Shown here one piece after another: positions 7,886 to 16,456 of a DNA stretch of 64,000 nucleotides. The stretch lies in the NCBI GenBank assembly GCA_022571845.1, contig JACZXB010000010.1:1-64000 (forward strand), given 5' to 3'. Source of the stretch: Candidatus Zixiibacteriota bacterium. GTDB lineage: Bacteria > Zixibacteria > MSB-5A5 > GN15 > FEB-12. The translations under genes were made by a program, and so were the position numbers. Below the pieces are notes generated by a model. The model saw only the letters and a program-made list of their open reading frames with translations, made no database searches and was not told where the DNA came from. Each line of letters begins with the position of its first letter. Position 1 is the stretch's first letter.

Positions 7886-8632
7886 TTGAAAAATCAAAAG
7901 GGAGCATCAGTGAGACAGACAATCAGCTACCTGCGAGAGTCGTCATTCTGGGACTTTGTCAAGTTCACTGCCACCCAGCGATGGCCAATCCTTGATACGC
8001 GTTTACGATATCACAACCTGTGGGGTAGCTGGTCGCATATAGCCGCAATGGATATTTTCCTGTTGGTCTGTTCCGGATACACTCGTGGTCAGATTGCTCG
8101 CTGGCTCAGAGTTTCCCTGGATACTATTAACGGAATGACGCGTAAACTGAAACAGGCTGGCGTTCCTATCAGGCGTGTCAGCCGGCCAGAGAAGAATACC
8201 TCTATGATTCCCGAAAGACTTTCCGCGCAGGAGCTTAGAGAAACACAGCGAGTTGAAGAGATTATGGCAAACGTGAGGTGTCTCATAGATCGATATGAGA
8301 TGACTACTCAAGAAGGAATCAAAGAATGGCTACGCCTGGAAATCGACTATGAGCTATCGCGCCTTCATCAACACCGGGACCTGACGTTTGAACGCCGGAC
8401 GGCAGCACAAAGATACCGTCCGATGACTGAGGAGACTCTTGACGCTCTTATTCTGGCAAAGAAGAAGCGCGAATGTGGTGGCAAGGTGGGCACAGGACCG
8501 CAGTCAGCAAATGAAGATGAAACTCCTCCTTTCAATCTTACGTTCAGTAGAACTTCATCACGAGGCGGTAGGCCATCAGGAGCGCTGAAGAATGATTACG
8601 GTCTTCTGATGCGGTACCGGTCCGGCAAGTAG
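7886..8632 (+). CDS. element-encoded HTH protein, unknown function
   Basis: 248 codons beginning at TTG 7886 (TTGAAAAATCAAAAGG). Residues about 55-95 (AAMDIFLLVCSGYTRGQIARWLRVSLDTINGMTRKL) form a sigma-region-4/LuxR-like helix-turn-helix, followed by a GVPIRR wing. The C-terminal half is basic and low in hydrophobics (SFSRTSSRGGRPSGAL-like), probably disordered. No enzyme motif is seen. It follows the excisionase gene in the same direction with a palindrome between them. It could be a transcriptional regulator of the element or a terminase-small-subunit-like protein; the evidence does not separate these. Confidence 0.6.
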   Translation: MKNQKGASVRQTISYLRESSFWDFVKFTATQRWPILDTRLRYHNLWGSWSHIAAMDIFLLVCSGYTRGQIARWLRVSLDTINGMTRKLKQAGVPIRRVSRPEKNTSMIPERLSAQELRETQRVEEIMANVRCLIDRYEMTTQEGIKEWLRLEIDYELSRLHQHRDLTFERRTAAQRYRPMTEETLDALILAKKKRECGGKVGTGPQSANEDETPPFNLTFSRTSSRGGRPSGALKNDYGLLMRYRSGK

Positions 8633-8752
8633 TCTTACAAGGCATACCGATGCGGTCGGAACGATACTTACCCGCATATTAGCAGTCAACCCGCCTGACC
8701 TACTTCAGTCTCCCGGTATATGCCAGAGCTTAAAATTCTGACAGTCTAAGGT

Positions 8753-8949
8753 TCCCTTTTACGAGACAACTGGGCCGTTTCTCTCCCGTGGATTGTACGC
8801 TTTGCGAACCTTGCGGTTTGAAGTTCGGAGGCGTGGTCTCCAAGCACCCCCGGCAGGACGATCTTAGAACTTTTCGGCCTGTAGTGGAGTACCTTCGCAG
8901 AGCCAGCTAAATATACTAACTCTGAGACTGGACCGATACTTGGGGGCAG
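8753..8949 (+). repeat. R2 repeat, copy 1 (downstream of the element's HTH genes)
   Basis: The block 8865-8949 (TAGAACTTTTCGGCC ... GGGGGCAG) matches 18143-18229 with point differences. Both contain the same + strand reading frame ending R-T-F-x-P-V-V-x-Y-L-R-R-A-S then TAA. In this copy the frame is open back to a TAA near 8735 (about 58 codons, with CTLCEPCG cysteines) but has no ATG. Upstream, AAGGTTCCC (8751-8759) and TTTCTCTCCCGTGG (about 8777-8790) repeat the island motif. It is probably a conserved end or 3' gene remnant of the element. No gene is called in 8633-8987 otherwise. Confidence 0.6.
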
Positions 8950-8987
8950 AACAGATTTGTCGAGTGCGGAGAATAGGTTGTCATTCA

Positions 8988-10382
8988 TCACTTTAATCGA
9001 CTCTTTCTTACAATGTACAGGTAAACAAGTATTCCGACGACAATGGTGACCAGTCCAAACAATGATGCCACTGGCCGACTTTGAACTGACACGAAGATAA
9101 TCCATAGGTTGCCAACAATGAAAAACAGCGGTGCTATTGGATAGCCCCAGGTTCGGTACGGGCGGTGTAGTGCCGGGTATTTGATCCGCAGAACAACCAT
9201 GCCTATCACTGTGAGACTGGCGAACAGGGACAGTGTAAAACCGATATAGATGAGCAGGTTATCAAAGGTCGCAGTCAGCACCATGATAATGGCCAGGAAT
9301 GCTTGCAGGAAGATCGACCAGCCGGGAGTGTTTGAGCCTGGACTCAGACGAGCAAAGCTGCGAAAAAACAACCCGTCTCTGGCCATGGCGTAGTAGACTC
9401 GCGGGCCGGTGAGAATCATCGCACTGATCGCAGAGAGAATGCAAACAGCAATACCTGCCGAGACTATTCTCCCCGAGGTCTCGCCAAATAGAGCCTTGGC
9501 CGCCATAACGCCAACATTAATAGTGCCTGCCATTAAGTCTGCAGGCACAGCATACAAATACAAATAGTTTACCAGCAGGTAGATTATGACCACTAGGACA
9601 GTTCCGCCAATCAGAGCCCGTGGCAGGTTGCGGGTCGGTTGTCGTATCTCGGCACCGAGGTAGGTGGCCGCATTCCAACCGCTGTAAGCAAATGAGATGA
9701 AAATCAGTGACACTGCAAAAGCATGCGAAAAGATTCCCTGTACGTGGATACTCCCGTGCAGATGTACAACATCTCCCCGTCCCAGTGCCAAGCCAGCCCC
9801 GCACATTCCGACCAACAAAAGTACTTTGAACGCAGTGAGCCAGTTCTGGACTCTTGTGCCAACTTTAAGGCCTCGGTGGTGCAACAGGGATAACAGCAGG
9901 ATTATTCCCACGCCCAGAATAGTCGTGTGCGATATTGGATTAAGACCTATAACGGGAGACAAAAGGGTGGCGTTCGCACTAGTACTGGGGCCGAAAATAC
10001 TGAGTGTGTAAGTGGCAAAAGCTATCGCCGACGCGGCAATCGGAGCTGAAAAGCCAACGATTAAGGATATCCAGCCACTGAGGAAGGCGGCAAGCCGCCC
10101 TAGACTCTCGCGCAGATAAACATACTCACCACCCGCCTGCGGAAACATTGCCCCCAGTTCAGCATAGCAAAGAGCACCGCTCAGCGCAAACAGGCCCCCC
10201 ACTACCCAACACAACATCACAGTTGCCGGGCTGGGCAGCTCGGCGAGAATCAAGCCCGTAGTTGTAAAAATGCCGGTCCCGATCATGCTGGCAACAACCA
10301 CCGCCGTCGCAGTGACCAGGCCCAGTTCGCGAGGCAACTCGTGCTGCGGGGACTCAGGAATGGTGTTATCGGTCGATATCAT
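8988..10382 (-). CDS. APC-family amino acid permease
   Basis: 464 residues with about 12 hydrophobic membrane segments. The N-terminal signature LVTATAVVVASMIGTGIFTTTG (TM1 unwound GTG motif) is typical of the amino acid/polyamine/organocation superfamily, as are SGALCYAELGAMFPQAGGEYVYLRE (TM2-3) and FAYSGWNAATYLGAEIRQPTRNLPRAL (TM6 region). The length is normal for LAT/YjeH-like members. Substrate cannot be deduced. The gene is visibly richer in GC than the flanking accessory genes and is divergent from pcm, whose base composition is similar, so the two may have arrived together. It is in the inner membrane. Confidence 0.9.
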   Translation of the reverse strand: MISTDNTIPESPQHELPRELGLVTATAVVVASMIGTGIFTTTGLILAELPSPATVMLCWVVGGLFALSGALCYAELGAMFPQAGGEYVYLRESLGRLAAFLSGWISLIVGFSAPIAASAIAFATYTLSIFGPSTSANATLLSPVIGLNPISHTTILGVGIILLLSLLHHRGLKVGTRVQNWLTAFKVLLLVGMCGAGLALGRGDVVHLHGSIHVQGIFSHAFAVSLIFISFAYSGWNAATYLGAEIRQPTRNLPRALIGGTVLVVIIYLLVNYLYLYAVPADLMAGTINVGVMAAKALFGETSGRIVSAGIAVCILSAISAMILTGPRVYYAMARDGLFFRSFARLSPGSNTPGWSIFLQAFLAIIMVLTATFDNLLIYIGFTLSLFASLTVIGMVVLRIKYPALHRPYRTWGYPIAPLFFIVGNLWIIFVSVQSRPVASLFGLVTIVVGILVYLYIVRKSRLK

Positions 10383-10490
10383 ACTATCGCTGCATATAAT
10401 ACGCTTGCCTGCTGTGCGAGAAAAGTAGTTTTATCGTATCTAGCCGTATAACTTCTTGACAGCGGTTCTATCTCGAACTTCTATATCTAT

Positions 10491-11210
10491 ATGAGAATCA
10501 GAGTGGTGATTGCCATATACCTGAGTGTGACAATAATCGGCGGTACCTGCAGTTGCTTCGGCGCTAAGGAAACCGGCGATGACCTGGCTCAAGCGCGAGC
10601 TCAGATGGTTGAATACCAACTTACCGCCCGAGGAATTCGTGATGGACGGGTACTGCAGGCCTTTCGGCAGGTCGAACGCCACCGGTTTGTGCCGCCAGAG
10701 TATCTGAGCTTGGCCTATGGCGACCACCCACTACCGATCGGCCATGACCAAACAATCTCTCAGCCCTACATCGTAGCCCTTATGACCGAGCTGGTGGCCA
10801 TCGATAGCACCGACAAGGTGCTCGAAGTTGGAACCGGTTCTGGTTATCAAGCGGCGATACTGTCTCTTCTCGCTTCACGGGTCTACACAATCGAAATACT
10901 GAAGCCCTTGGCCGAAAGCGCTCGCACCAGGCTGGAGAAGCTTGGTTACAGCAATGTTACGGTGCGAGCTGGGGATGGCTACCGAGGCTGGAAGGAAGAG
11001 GCTCCCTTCGATGGCATCATCGTGACCGCTGCCCCTACTGAAATTCCGCCGCCGCTGATTGAGCAGCTTGCCGATGGTGGTCGGCTGGTCATCCCGGTTG
11101 GAGATCATTGGCAGGAGTTGATCCTCCTGACCAGAGATGGTGACAACATCGAACGTACTTCAATCACTCCGGTTAGATTTGTGCCAATGACTGGCGAAGC
11201 CAGCGAGTAA
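10491..11210 (+). CDS. pcm: protein-L-isoaspartate O-methyltransferase with an export signal
   Basis: 239 residues. PIMT hallmarks are present: MVEYQLTARGIRDGRVL, RHRFVPPEYLSLAYGDHPLPIGHDQTISQPYIVALM, SAM motif VLEVGTGSGYQAAIL (110-124), then DGIIVTAAPTEIPPPLIEQLADGGRLVIPVG. The enzyme methylates isoaspartyl residues for repair of aged proteins. Unusually the protein starts with a hydrophobic export-like segment (residues 1-20, MRIRVVIAIYLSVTIIGG) followed by CSC, suggesting a periplasmic or membrane-anchored form. If translation began at an internal residue near MVEYQ (M39) it would be cytosolic, but no ribosome-binding site favours that. GC-rich like the divergent permease. Confidence 0.9.
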   Translation: MRIRVVIAIYLSVTIIGGTCSCFGAKETGDDLAQARAQMVEYQLTARGIRDGRVLQAFRQVERHRFVPPEYLSLAYGDHPLPIGHDQTISQPYIVALMTELVAIDSTDKVLEVGTGSGYQAAILSLLASRVYTIEILKPLAESARTRLEKLGYSNVTVRAGDGYRGWKEEAPFDGIIVTAAPTEIPPPLIEQLADGGRLVIPVGDHWQELILLTRDGDNIERTSITPVRFVPMTGEASE

Positions 11211-11354
11211 CGGTAATATTCTGTCAGCCGCTACTGCGCCTGTCCTTGCTTGTGTCAAGTTGGTTGCAGGTTCGAAAGTCTCTGGTACGGGACATCGGTA
11301 GCCAAGTGAACTGTTTGGCCATGAGTGAAGGCTCTTTTGCTTAATTTTTTTGAT

Positions 11355-12035
11355 TCAACTTTGGGCATTTGATTTTGCTCGGATCGACCTGCGAATCGAA
11401 ACTAGGAATCCTATCCAGTACGAAGAAATTCCAAGTGCTAAGAGCCAGTAAGGATAAGGTTTGGGTATCTCGTGATGCAATATTGCTCCAGTATCGCTCA
11501 TGAAAGAATATAGAATTAACGCAGTACCAAATAAGCCTAGAGACCAGCCGATTGCACCCGGTCGATATTTATGCCCTGAAGTTGTTATGTGGATCATCCA
11601 ATAACCAATAACAGACATGCTCAGTGCAATCATAACTGGTGCTATTACAGGCGAAATCCATGGTAAGGGGACAAGAAATAGAACATCCCAGTCTAGTATA
11701 CTCGATGGCCAATTGACTAAAACCTTTAACCAGAAATAGTAAAATATGTCCCAAATTCCAAACACAAAAAGAAACCATCCGAATCTTTCCCAGCGGCATT
11801 TAGCCATTATCCATGCGATGCTCAACAGCATCACGAGGGTGGCAACCTCCCGACCAATTTCTATAAAAATAATGTGCTCCGGGATTAGCTTAAGAGGAAA
11901 TGAGAATCCGTCTGGGTAGTACAATTTGCGCAAATATACAACGACAGCTGCCTCCAGATAGGCCATTGCGACCGCAAATGCTACTATTAGTGAAGTTCGA
12001 AAAACCAATTGATTTAGTCGGCTTTGCATTTTCAT
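11355..12035 (-). CDS. six-TM integral membrane protein of unknown function
   Basis: 226 residues starting MKMQSRLNQLVF. Hydrophobic segments lie at about 12-34, 56-78, 85-110, 120-145, 155-175 and 190-212. Conserved-looking polar positions are EAAVVVYLRKLYYPDGFSFPL after TM1 and an E-x-GREVATL pair entering TM2; this EA-x-VVYLR pattern occurs in an uncharacterised membrane family I have no function for. There is no signal for secretion beyond TM1. It stands alone, convergent with pcm and divergent from the cyclase-like lipoprotein gene. Confidence 0.65.
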   Translation of the reverse strand: MKMQSRLNQLVFRTSLIVAFAVAMAYLEAAVVVYLRKLYYPDGFSFPLKLIPEHIIFIEIGREVATLVMLLSIAWIMAKCRWERFGWFLFVFGIWDIFYYFWLKVLVNWPSSILDWDVLFLVPLPWISPVIAPVMIALSMSVIGYWMIHITTSGHKYRPGAIGWSLGLFGTALILYSFMSDTGAILHHEIPKPYPYWLLALGISSYWIGFLVSIRRSIRAKSNAQS

Positions 12036-12299
12036 CTAATCATGAGAAATTTTTTAAAAATTCGCACCTAAAAATAACAGATAATTACTCTATTAAAACT
12101 TTCCTATGCGGTCATCCAGGACGAAAAAGAGGATTTAACTAGAGAAGATTAAAAAAGGTGCCTGTTGAGCGAAGTAGTACAAAATCTTCAAATACTATTT
12201 GCAATCTATACGAGCGTTTCTTAGCTTGCCGTGTCAACTTCTACACTTGGTTAGACTATATACACTTAGCACATTAGTTTTATAAAATAGGAGGGATAC

Positions 12300-13097
12300 A
12301 TGAAAACAAAACTGTTCTTTGTAGGGATGGTGTTACTGGCGTTTTTTGTGCTGGGTTGCTATAAACAAGTTTCATTTCCCACTGGTAAGTGGGTTGACCT
12401 TTCATACAATTATTCTCCTGAGACAATCTTCTGGCCTACTGCTGAGAGATTTAAACTGGAAGTAGTTGCTGCTGGCATAACCGACAAAGGATACTACTAT
12501 GCTGCCAATAGATACTCAGCATCTGAGCACGGCGGTACACATATCGATGCACCAATTCACTTTGCACAGGGAGGCAGAACAGTCGAACAGATTCCACTGG
12601 AACAGTTAATCGGTCCGGCTGTCGTTATTGATGTATCAGAAAAGGCACTTGCCAACAGAGACTATTTGATAAGTGTTGATGATATCATCACTTGGGAGGT
12701 GGAACACGGCTTAATTGCTAAAGATGTAATCGTGTTGTTCCATACCGGATACGGGCGGTACTGGCCAGATCCTATTCGATATATGGGAACTGACCAACGG
12801 GGCTTGGAGGCAATTGCTGAACTGCATTTTCCGGGCTTAAGCCCTGAGGCTGCCCGCTGGTTGGTGGATAATCGTTCTCCCAGAGCTCTTGGTATTGATA
12901 CTCCGAGCATTGATTACGGTCAGTCCCAGATGTTTGAAAGTCATCAAATATTGATGGGTGAAAATATTCCAGCCTTTGAAAATATTGCAAATATGAACCA
13001 ACTACCGGAAACAGGAACTCTGATTATTGCTCTTCCGATGAAGATTAAAGGAGGGAGTGGTGGGCCGTTAAGAATTATTGCGCTTGTTCCAGAATAG
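12300..13097 (+). CDS. cyclase-family lipoprotein (kynurenine formamidase-like fold)
   Basis: 265 residues with ribosome-binding site AGGAGGG eight bases before ATG. A lipobox VLGC puts the lipidated cysteine at residue 20, so the enzyme is anchored outside the cytoplasm. The cyclase/KynB metal signature HGGTHIDAP is at 77-85 (H77, H81, D83). WVDLSYNYSPETIFWP and the later ALGIDTPSIDYGQS...H and a GG-x-GGP-x-R motif complete the family pattern. Family members hydrolyse N-formylkynurenine, isatin or similar amides and bind divalent metal; the substrate is unknown here. Membrane anchoring is uncommon for the family. Confidence 0.85.
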   Translation: MKTKLFFVGMVLLAFFVLGCYKQVSFPTGKWVDLSYNYSPETIFWPTAERFKLEVVAAGITDKGYYYAANRYSASEHGGTHIDAPIHFAQGGRTVEQIPLEQLIGPAVVIDVSEKALANRDYLISVDDIITWEVEHGLIAKDVIVLFHTGYGRYWPDPIRYMGTDQRGLEAIAELHFPGLSPEAARWLVDNRSPRALGIDTPSIDYGQSQMFESHQILMGENIPAFENIANMNQLPETGTLIIALPMKIKGGSGGPLRIIALVPE

Positions 13098-13171
13098 TCC
13101 GCATTGTTCTGTCATTAAGATATTAGTGGGTATGAACGGGGTCTACGAGACGACTTTCGCAACTGGGTGAT

Positions 13172-13453
13172 TCATAACGCTGCTTGAATAGTCACTTCAT
13201 CAACTGACAAACTGACCACTAAAAGATATTCTTTAAAACTCTTGCATTCTATGCGAACTCTCTTTGGGACATAAGTCAGAGTGAAAAAGGCAAAATCAGG
13301 CAAGCCTGTTTTTGGGCAAATACATGTAAACTCCGGCACAGACATTACAATTTCAAATTCCTTGTCTGAATAGATATTCTCAAAGGTATCAATGGGAGGT
13401 GTTTTCCAGTCTTTTATTTCTCTCTGGAGCCCCTTATATGTTTTTTTTGCCAT
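13172..13453 (-). pseudogene. queF: C-terminally truncated queF (7-cyano-7-deazaguanine reductase)
   Basis: 93 codons. The N-terminal two thirds of a short (unimodular) QueF are clear: EFTCICPKTGLPDFAFFTL holds the catalytic Cys46 and Asp53, then VPKRVRIECKSFKEYLL. At exactly the point where family members continue with an F-R-N-x-G-x-F-H-E segment, this frame diverges to VVSLSVDEVTIQAAL and stops. The missing part carries the substrate-binding Glu/His and the rest of the T-fold, so the product should be inactive in queuosine synthesis. None of the three frames of the following 80 bp restores the family sequence. The break faces the cyclase gene. Confidence 0.8.
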
Positions 13454-13502
13454 CTGGTTGTGTTATCCTTCTGAAGCAGCATTATATAAAAAGAATGAGC
13501 GG

Positions 13503-13919
13503 ATGAAAACCTATAAAGTAATGCCCCATACTGCTGATGTTCGGCTGTGGGTCGCAGGCGGCAGTCTTGAAGAGTTGTTCGCAGTTGCACTTGAAGGGAT
13601 GGCTGTCTTGATAAAGGAATCAGATGAAGGAGTCGCTCCGGACAACATAATAACGGAAAAGGTTGAAATTGAGTCTGCTGACCAAACTGCCCTGCTGATT
13701 GATTTTCTCTCCACAGTCCTGACTTTGTCTCACCAAAACAAGGCCGTGTTCAGGCATATAATGTTTGAAAAACTGAACGAAACTAATTGTATTGCAGAGG
13801 TAAGAGGTTATCCTGCGGACGGTTTCGATGACGATATAAAGGCAGTGACCTATCATGAAGCAAATGTGGTTAATGATAAAAGCGGCAACTTTTCGACAAT
13901 GATAGTATTTGATATCTGA
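13503..13919 (+). CDS. archease, activator of RtcB RNA ligase
   Basis: 138 residues from ATG 13503, preceded by GAGCGG. The longer upstream-open frame (from 13392) overlaps the queF fragment and lacks homology. Diagnostic features: MPHTADVRLWV with the metal-binding His-x3-Asp, then SLEELFAVALEGMAVLI, LIDFLSTVLTL, and a C-terminal EVRGYPADGFDDDIKAVTYHEANV. Archease promotes guanylylation and turnover of RtcB. The stop is four bases from the rtcB start, consistent with one operon and co-function in RNA repair or tRNA ligation. Confidence 0.9.
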   Translation: MKTYKVMPHTADVRLWVAGGSLEELFAVALEGMAVLIKESDEGVAPDNIITEKVEIESADQTALLIDFLSTVLTLSHQNKAVFRHIMFEKLNETNCIAEVRGYPADGFDDDIKAVTYHEANVVNDKSGNFSTMIVFDI

Positions 13920-13922
13920 GTC

Positions 13923-15380
13923 ATGAGCGCTGTAAAACACAGAGATATTCCACTTAATAAAATATCTGACTGGCAGTGGGAAATTCCAATTTCATATCGC
14001 AAAGATATGAGGGTCCCTGCCCGGATATACGCCTCTGAAAAAATGCTGGAATCAATCTTTCGGGATCGCTCGCTGCAGCAGTTGGTCAATGTCACTACGC
14101 TGCCGGGTATTCTAAAAGCTGCGCTGCTTATGCCTGACGCCCATGAAGGCTACGGCTTTCCTATCGGGGGAGTGGCAGCTACTGAACATCCCGATGGTCT
14201 CATCTCACCCGGGGGAATTGGTTATGATATTAACTGTGGCGTGCGACTGTTGACTTCGCAGACTACAATCGATGAAGTAAAACCGTATATGGAAAAGCTG
14301 GCACAAAAGGTTTTTGAAAATGTTCCCTCGGGAGTGGGTAAAGCGGGTCACCACAGGCTCAGCATCAATGAACTGGATGAAGTTCTGCAGCATGGAGTAA
14401 AATGGGCTGTACAGGAAGGACTCGCTACCGAACAGGACCGGCAACATATCGAATCGGGTGGCTGTCTTCATGAAGCCGACCCACGTTCGGTTTCGCGCCA
14501 TGCCAAAGAAAGAGGCAAAGACCAACTGGGAACGATGGGTGCGGGCAATCATTTCGTTGAAATAGACCGTATTGACGAAATTTATGATAAAGATATTGCC
14601 GCGCAGCTTGGCTTGTACATAAATCAGACTGTCTTTTTAATTCACACCGGTTCGCGCGGACTGGGACATCAAGTCGCTACCGATGCTTTGCGCGAGATGA
14701 TGACAGCTATGCCGAAGTATGGCGTCAAACTTCCCGACAGAGAATTAGCGGGAGTACCGTTTTCTTCAAGAGAAGGACAGGAGTACTTCCAGGGAATGTG
14801 CGCCGCCGCCAATTTTGCCTGGACCAACCGGCAGCTGATAACGCACCAGCTTCGTCAGGCCTGGCAGTCTGTTATGGGGAATGGAAACGGCACGCTTGAG
14901 GTTTTATACGATGTGGCTCACAATATTGCCAAAATCGAAGACTATGAAATCAACGGCAAGATGACAAAGGTAATCGTCCATCGTAAAGGTGCCACGCGCG
15001 CCTTTCCTGCCGGACATCCCGATATTTCTGAACTGTTTCAGAAAACCGGCCAGCCAGTATTGATACCCGGCAGTATGGGAACGGCTTCGTACGTATTAGT
15101 TGGCGCCGAAGGCGCAATGAAGGAAACGTTTGGTTCATCGTGTCATGGGGCGGGGCGAAGTATGTCCAGAACGAAGGCTCGCAAGGAAATGCAAGGGGAC
15201 GTGCTGCTTCGGGAATTATCCGAACAAGGGGTATTAGTTCAGACTAAGGCTGTCAGGACGTTGACCGAAGAAGCTCCTTATGCTTACAAAGATGTTCACA
15301 GCGTGGTTGATGTCGTGCATAATGCGGGTATCGCCATAAAGATTGCCAGGCTCCGTCCTGTGGCCGTAGTGAAAGGATAA
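13923..15380 (+). CDS. rtcB: RtcB 3'-phosphate RNA ligase
   Basis: 485 residues, the usual length. Metal and GTP site motifs are all seen: PDAHEGYGFPIGG (71-83), GYDINCGVRLL with D102 and C105, GAGNHFVEI (206-214), HTGSRGLGHQ (241-250), HRKGATRAFPAGH (353-365) and SSCHGAGRSMSR (405-416), where H408 is the guanylylated histidine. It joins 2',3'-cyclic-phosphate or 3'-phosphate ends to 5'-OH RNA in a GTP- and Mn-dependent reaction. In bacteria it repairs damaged tRNA or rRNA. It is directly behind the archease gene and followed after 77 bp by the DinB-like gene. Confidence 0.97.
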   Translation: MSAVKHRDIPLNKISDWQWEIPISYRKDMRVPARIYASEKMLESIFRDRSLQQLVNVTTLPGILKAALLMPDAHEGYGFPIGGVAATEHPDGLISPGGIGYDINCGVRLLTSQTTIDEVKPYMEKLAQKVFENVPSGVGKAGHHRLSINELDEVLQHGVKWAVQEGLATEQDRQHIESGGCLHEADPRSVSRHAKERGKDQLGTMGAGNHFVEIDRIDEIYDKDIAAQLGLYINQTVFLIHTGSRGLGHQVATDALREMMTAMPKYGVKLPDRELAGVPFSSREGQEYFQGMCAAANFAWTNRQLITHQLRQAWQSVMGNGNGTLEVLYDVAHNIAKIEDYEINGKMTKVIVHRKGATRAFPAGHPDISELFQKTGQPVLIPGSMGTASYVLVGAEGAMKETFGSSCHGAGRSMSRTKARKEMQGDVLLRELSEQGVLVQTKAVRTLTEEAPYAYKDVHSVVDVVHNAGIAIKIARLRPVAVVKG

Positions 15381-15457
15381 GAAAGAAAAATGACATATAA
15401 AGATTTGCTCGATAACTCGCCTCCGGTAGACAGAATATTTTGGAGGTCTTGTAAACT

Positions 15458-15958
15458 ATGGATGAAAGTTTAATTCGTGAGCATTTGGTGAAACTACTCG
15501 GCGGAGCGGATGCCCATCTAGATTTTGACGATATTATCTCTCATTTTCCAGTCAAGCTTCGTACCGTCAAACCTCGTGGTGCCGTTCACTCTGCATGGCA
15601 ACTGCTTGAACATCTACGTATTACTCAATGGGACATACTGGAGTTCAGTCGCAACCCCAACCACGTTTCACCAGCATTCCCTGATGGGTATTGGCCTAAG
15701 AATGATACCGCCCCCGATGAAAAAGCTTGGGGAAAAAGCGTAAGAGCTTTCCGATCTGACCGTAAAGCATTACAGGATTTAGTAGCCGATCAATCAACCG
15801 ACCTATTAGCTCCGATACCACACGGCACAGGACAAACAATATTTCGTGAATGTTTTGTGGTAGCAAAACACAATTCATATCATCTGGGGCAATTGGTTCT
15901 TCTCGGAAGACTTCTTGGCATATGGAAAGAAGGCTCAAACCGGAAGATTGAGATCTGA
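15458..15958 (+). CDS. DinB-superfamily four-helix protein
   Basis: 166 residues, with TTTTGGAGG eleven bases before the [20 protein letters not shown] and a C-terminal [17 protein letters not shown] give the histidine triad-like placement of DinB/YfiT metal-binding four-helix bundles (H52 region plus the HxxxH pair). Members include thiol transferases and damage-inducible proteins; the specific reaction is not deducible. It follows rtcB in the same direction and may be part of the same transcript. It is cytoplasmic with no signal peptide. Confidence 0.8.
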   Translation: MDESLIREHLVKLLGGADAHLDFDDIISHFPVKLRTVKPRGAVHSAWQLLEHLRITQWDILEFSRNPNHVSPAFPDGYWPKNDTAPDEKAWGKSVRAFRSDRKALQDLVADQSTDLLAPIPHGTGQTIFRECFVVAKHNSYHLGQLVLLGRLLGIWKEGSNRKIEI

Positions 15959-16141
15959 GTTATCTCATCGTCAACCATGTTCTCGTTCCCGACAATTGTC
16001 TCAAGAGCCCAAGTGGAAGCAGCCGATTCATTTTCAGCGAACTCTTTTCGTTTCTCGTTCACAGCTAAAGTGCAAACAGATATGAGAAAAATAGGGGCGT
16101 ACTGGGCCGCCCCTCGGATTCTGACAGCAGCTCTCCCGAGT

Positions 16142-16456
16142 TTAGCCTTGGCGCTTAAAGGCGTGCGGAGTCGAGTTGGTTATTTCACCGGTCCTGACTT
16201 CGGGCGTGCCTTGGATTACATCGGCCAGCGCTGTAATGACTTTCTTGTAAGTCGTGCGTTCATAGGCCTCGGCATCTTCCCTGGTGTCCCATATGCTGAT
16301 ACCTGTAGCTTCGGTGCCGTTTCGGTTTACGAAAGAGATTTCGTCCTGAAATCCCTTCTGGCTTCGGAGCAAGGGTATAACCTTGTTCTCAAGCGTCTCT
16401 GTGTACTGCTTGACACAGTTTGGCTTTAGATGCATAATTACATTCCGGGTAAACAT
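16142..16456 (-). CDS. ABM-domain protein (antibiotic biosynthesis monooxygenase/YgiN-like)
   Basis: 104 residues. The start is ATG 16456 because a perfect AAGGAGG lies seven bases upstream; the longer in-frame extension to 16549 is not needed. The sequence RNVIMHLKPNCVKQYTETLENKVIPLLRSQKGFQDEISFV ... ISIWDTREDAEAYERTTYKKVITAL is the dimeric ferredoxin-like ABM fold, with the usual W-D/E-S-like 'IWDTREDAEAY' helix entry. Members are small heme-degrading or quinone/monooxygenase proteins; no cofactor residue is diagnostic here. It is a single gene, convergent with the DinB gene. Confidence 0.8.
   Translation of the reverse strand: MFTRNVIMHLKPNCVKQYTETLENKVIPLLRSQKGFQDEISFVNRNGTEATGISIWDTREDAEAYERTTYKKVITALADVIQGTPEVRTGEITNSTPHAFKRQG

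Noticed and set aside
8746-9105. 119-codon minus-strand frame in front of the permease end
   Set aside because: It is antisense to R2 copy 1 and overlaps the 3' end of the permease gene in another frame; the plus-strand frame is the one conserved between R2 copies.
15391-15466. Short ATG frame between rtcB and the DinB gene
   Set aside because: Only about 24 codons, runs through the ribosome-binding site of the next gene, no support for coding.
15977-16429. 150-codon plus-strand frame opposite the ABM gene
   Set aside because: Shadow of the ABM gene, which has a perfect ribosome-binding site and clear family pattern.
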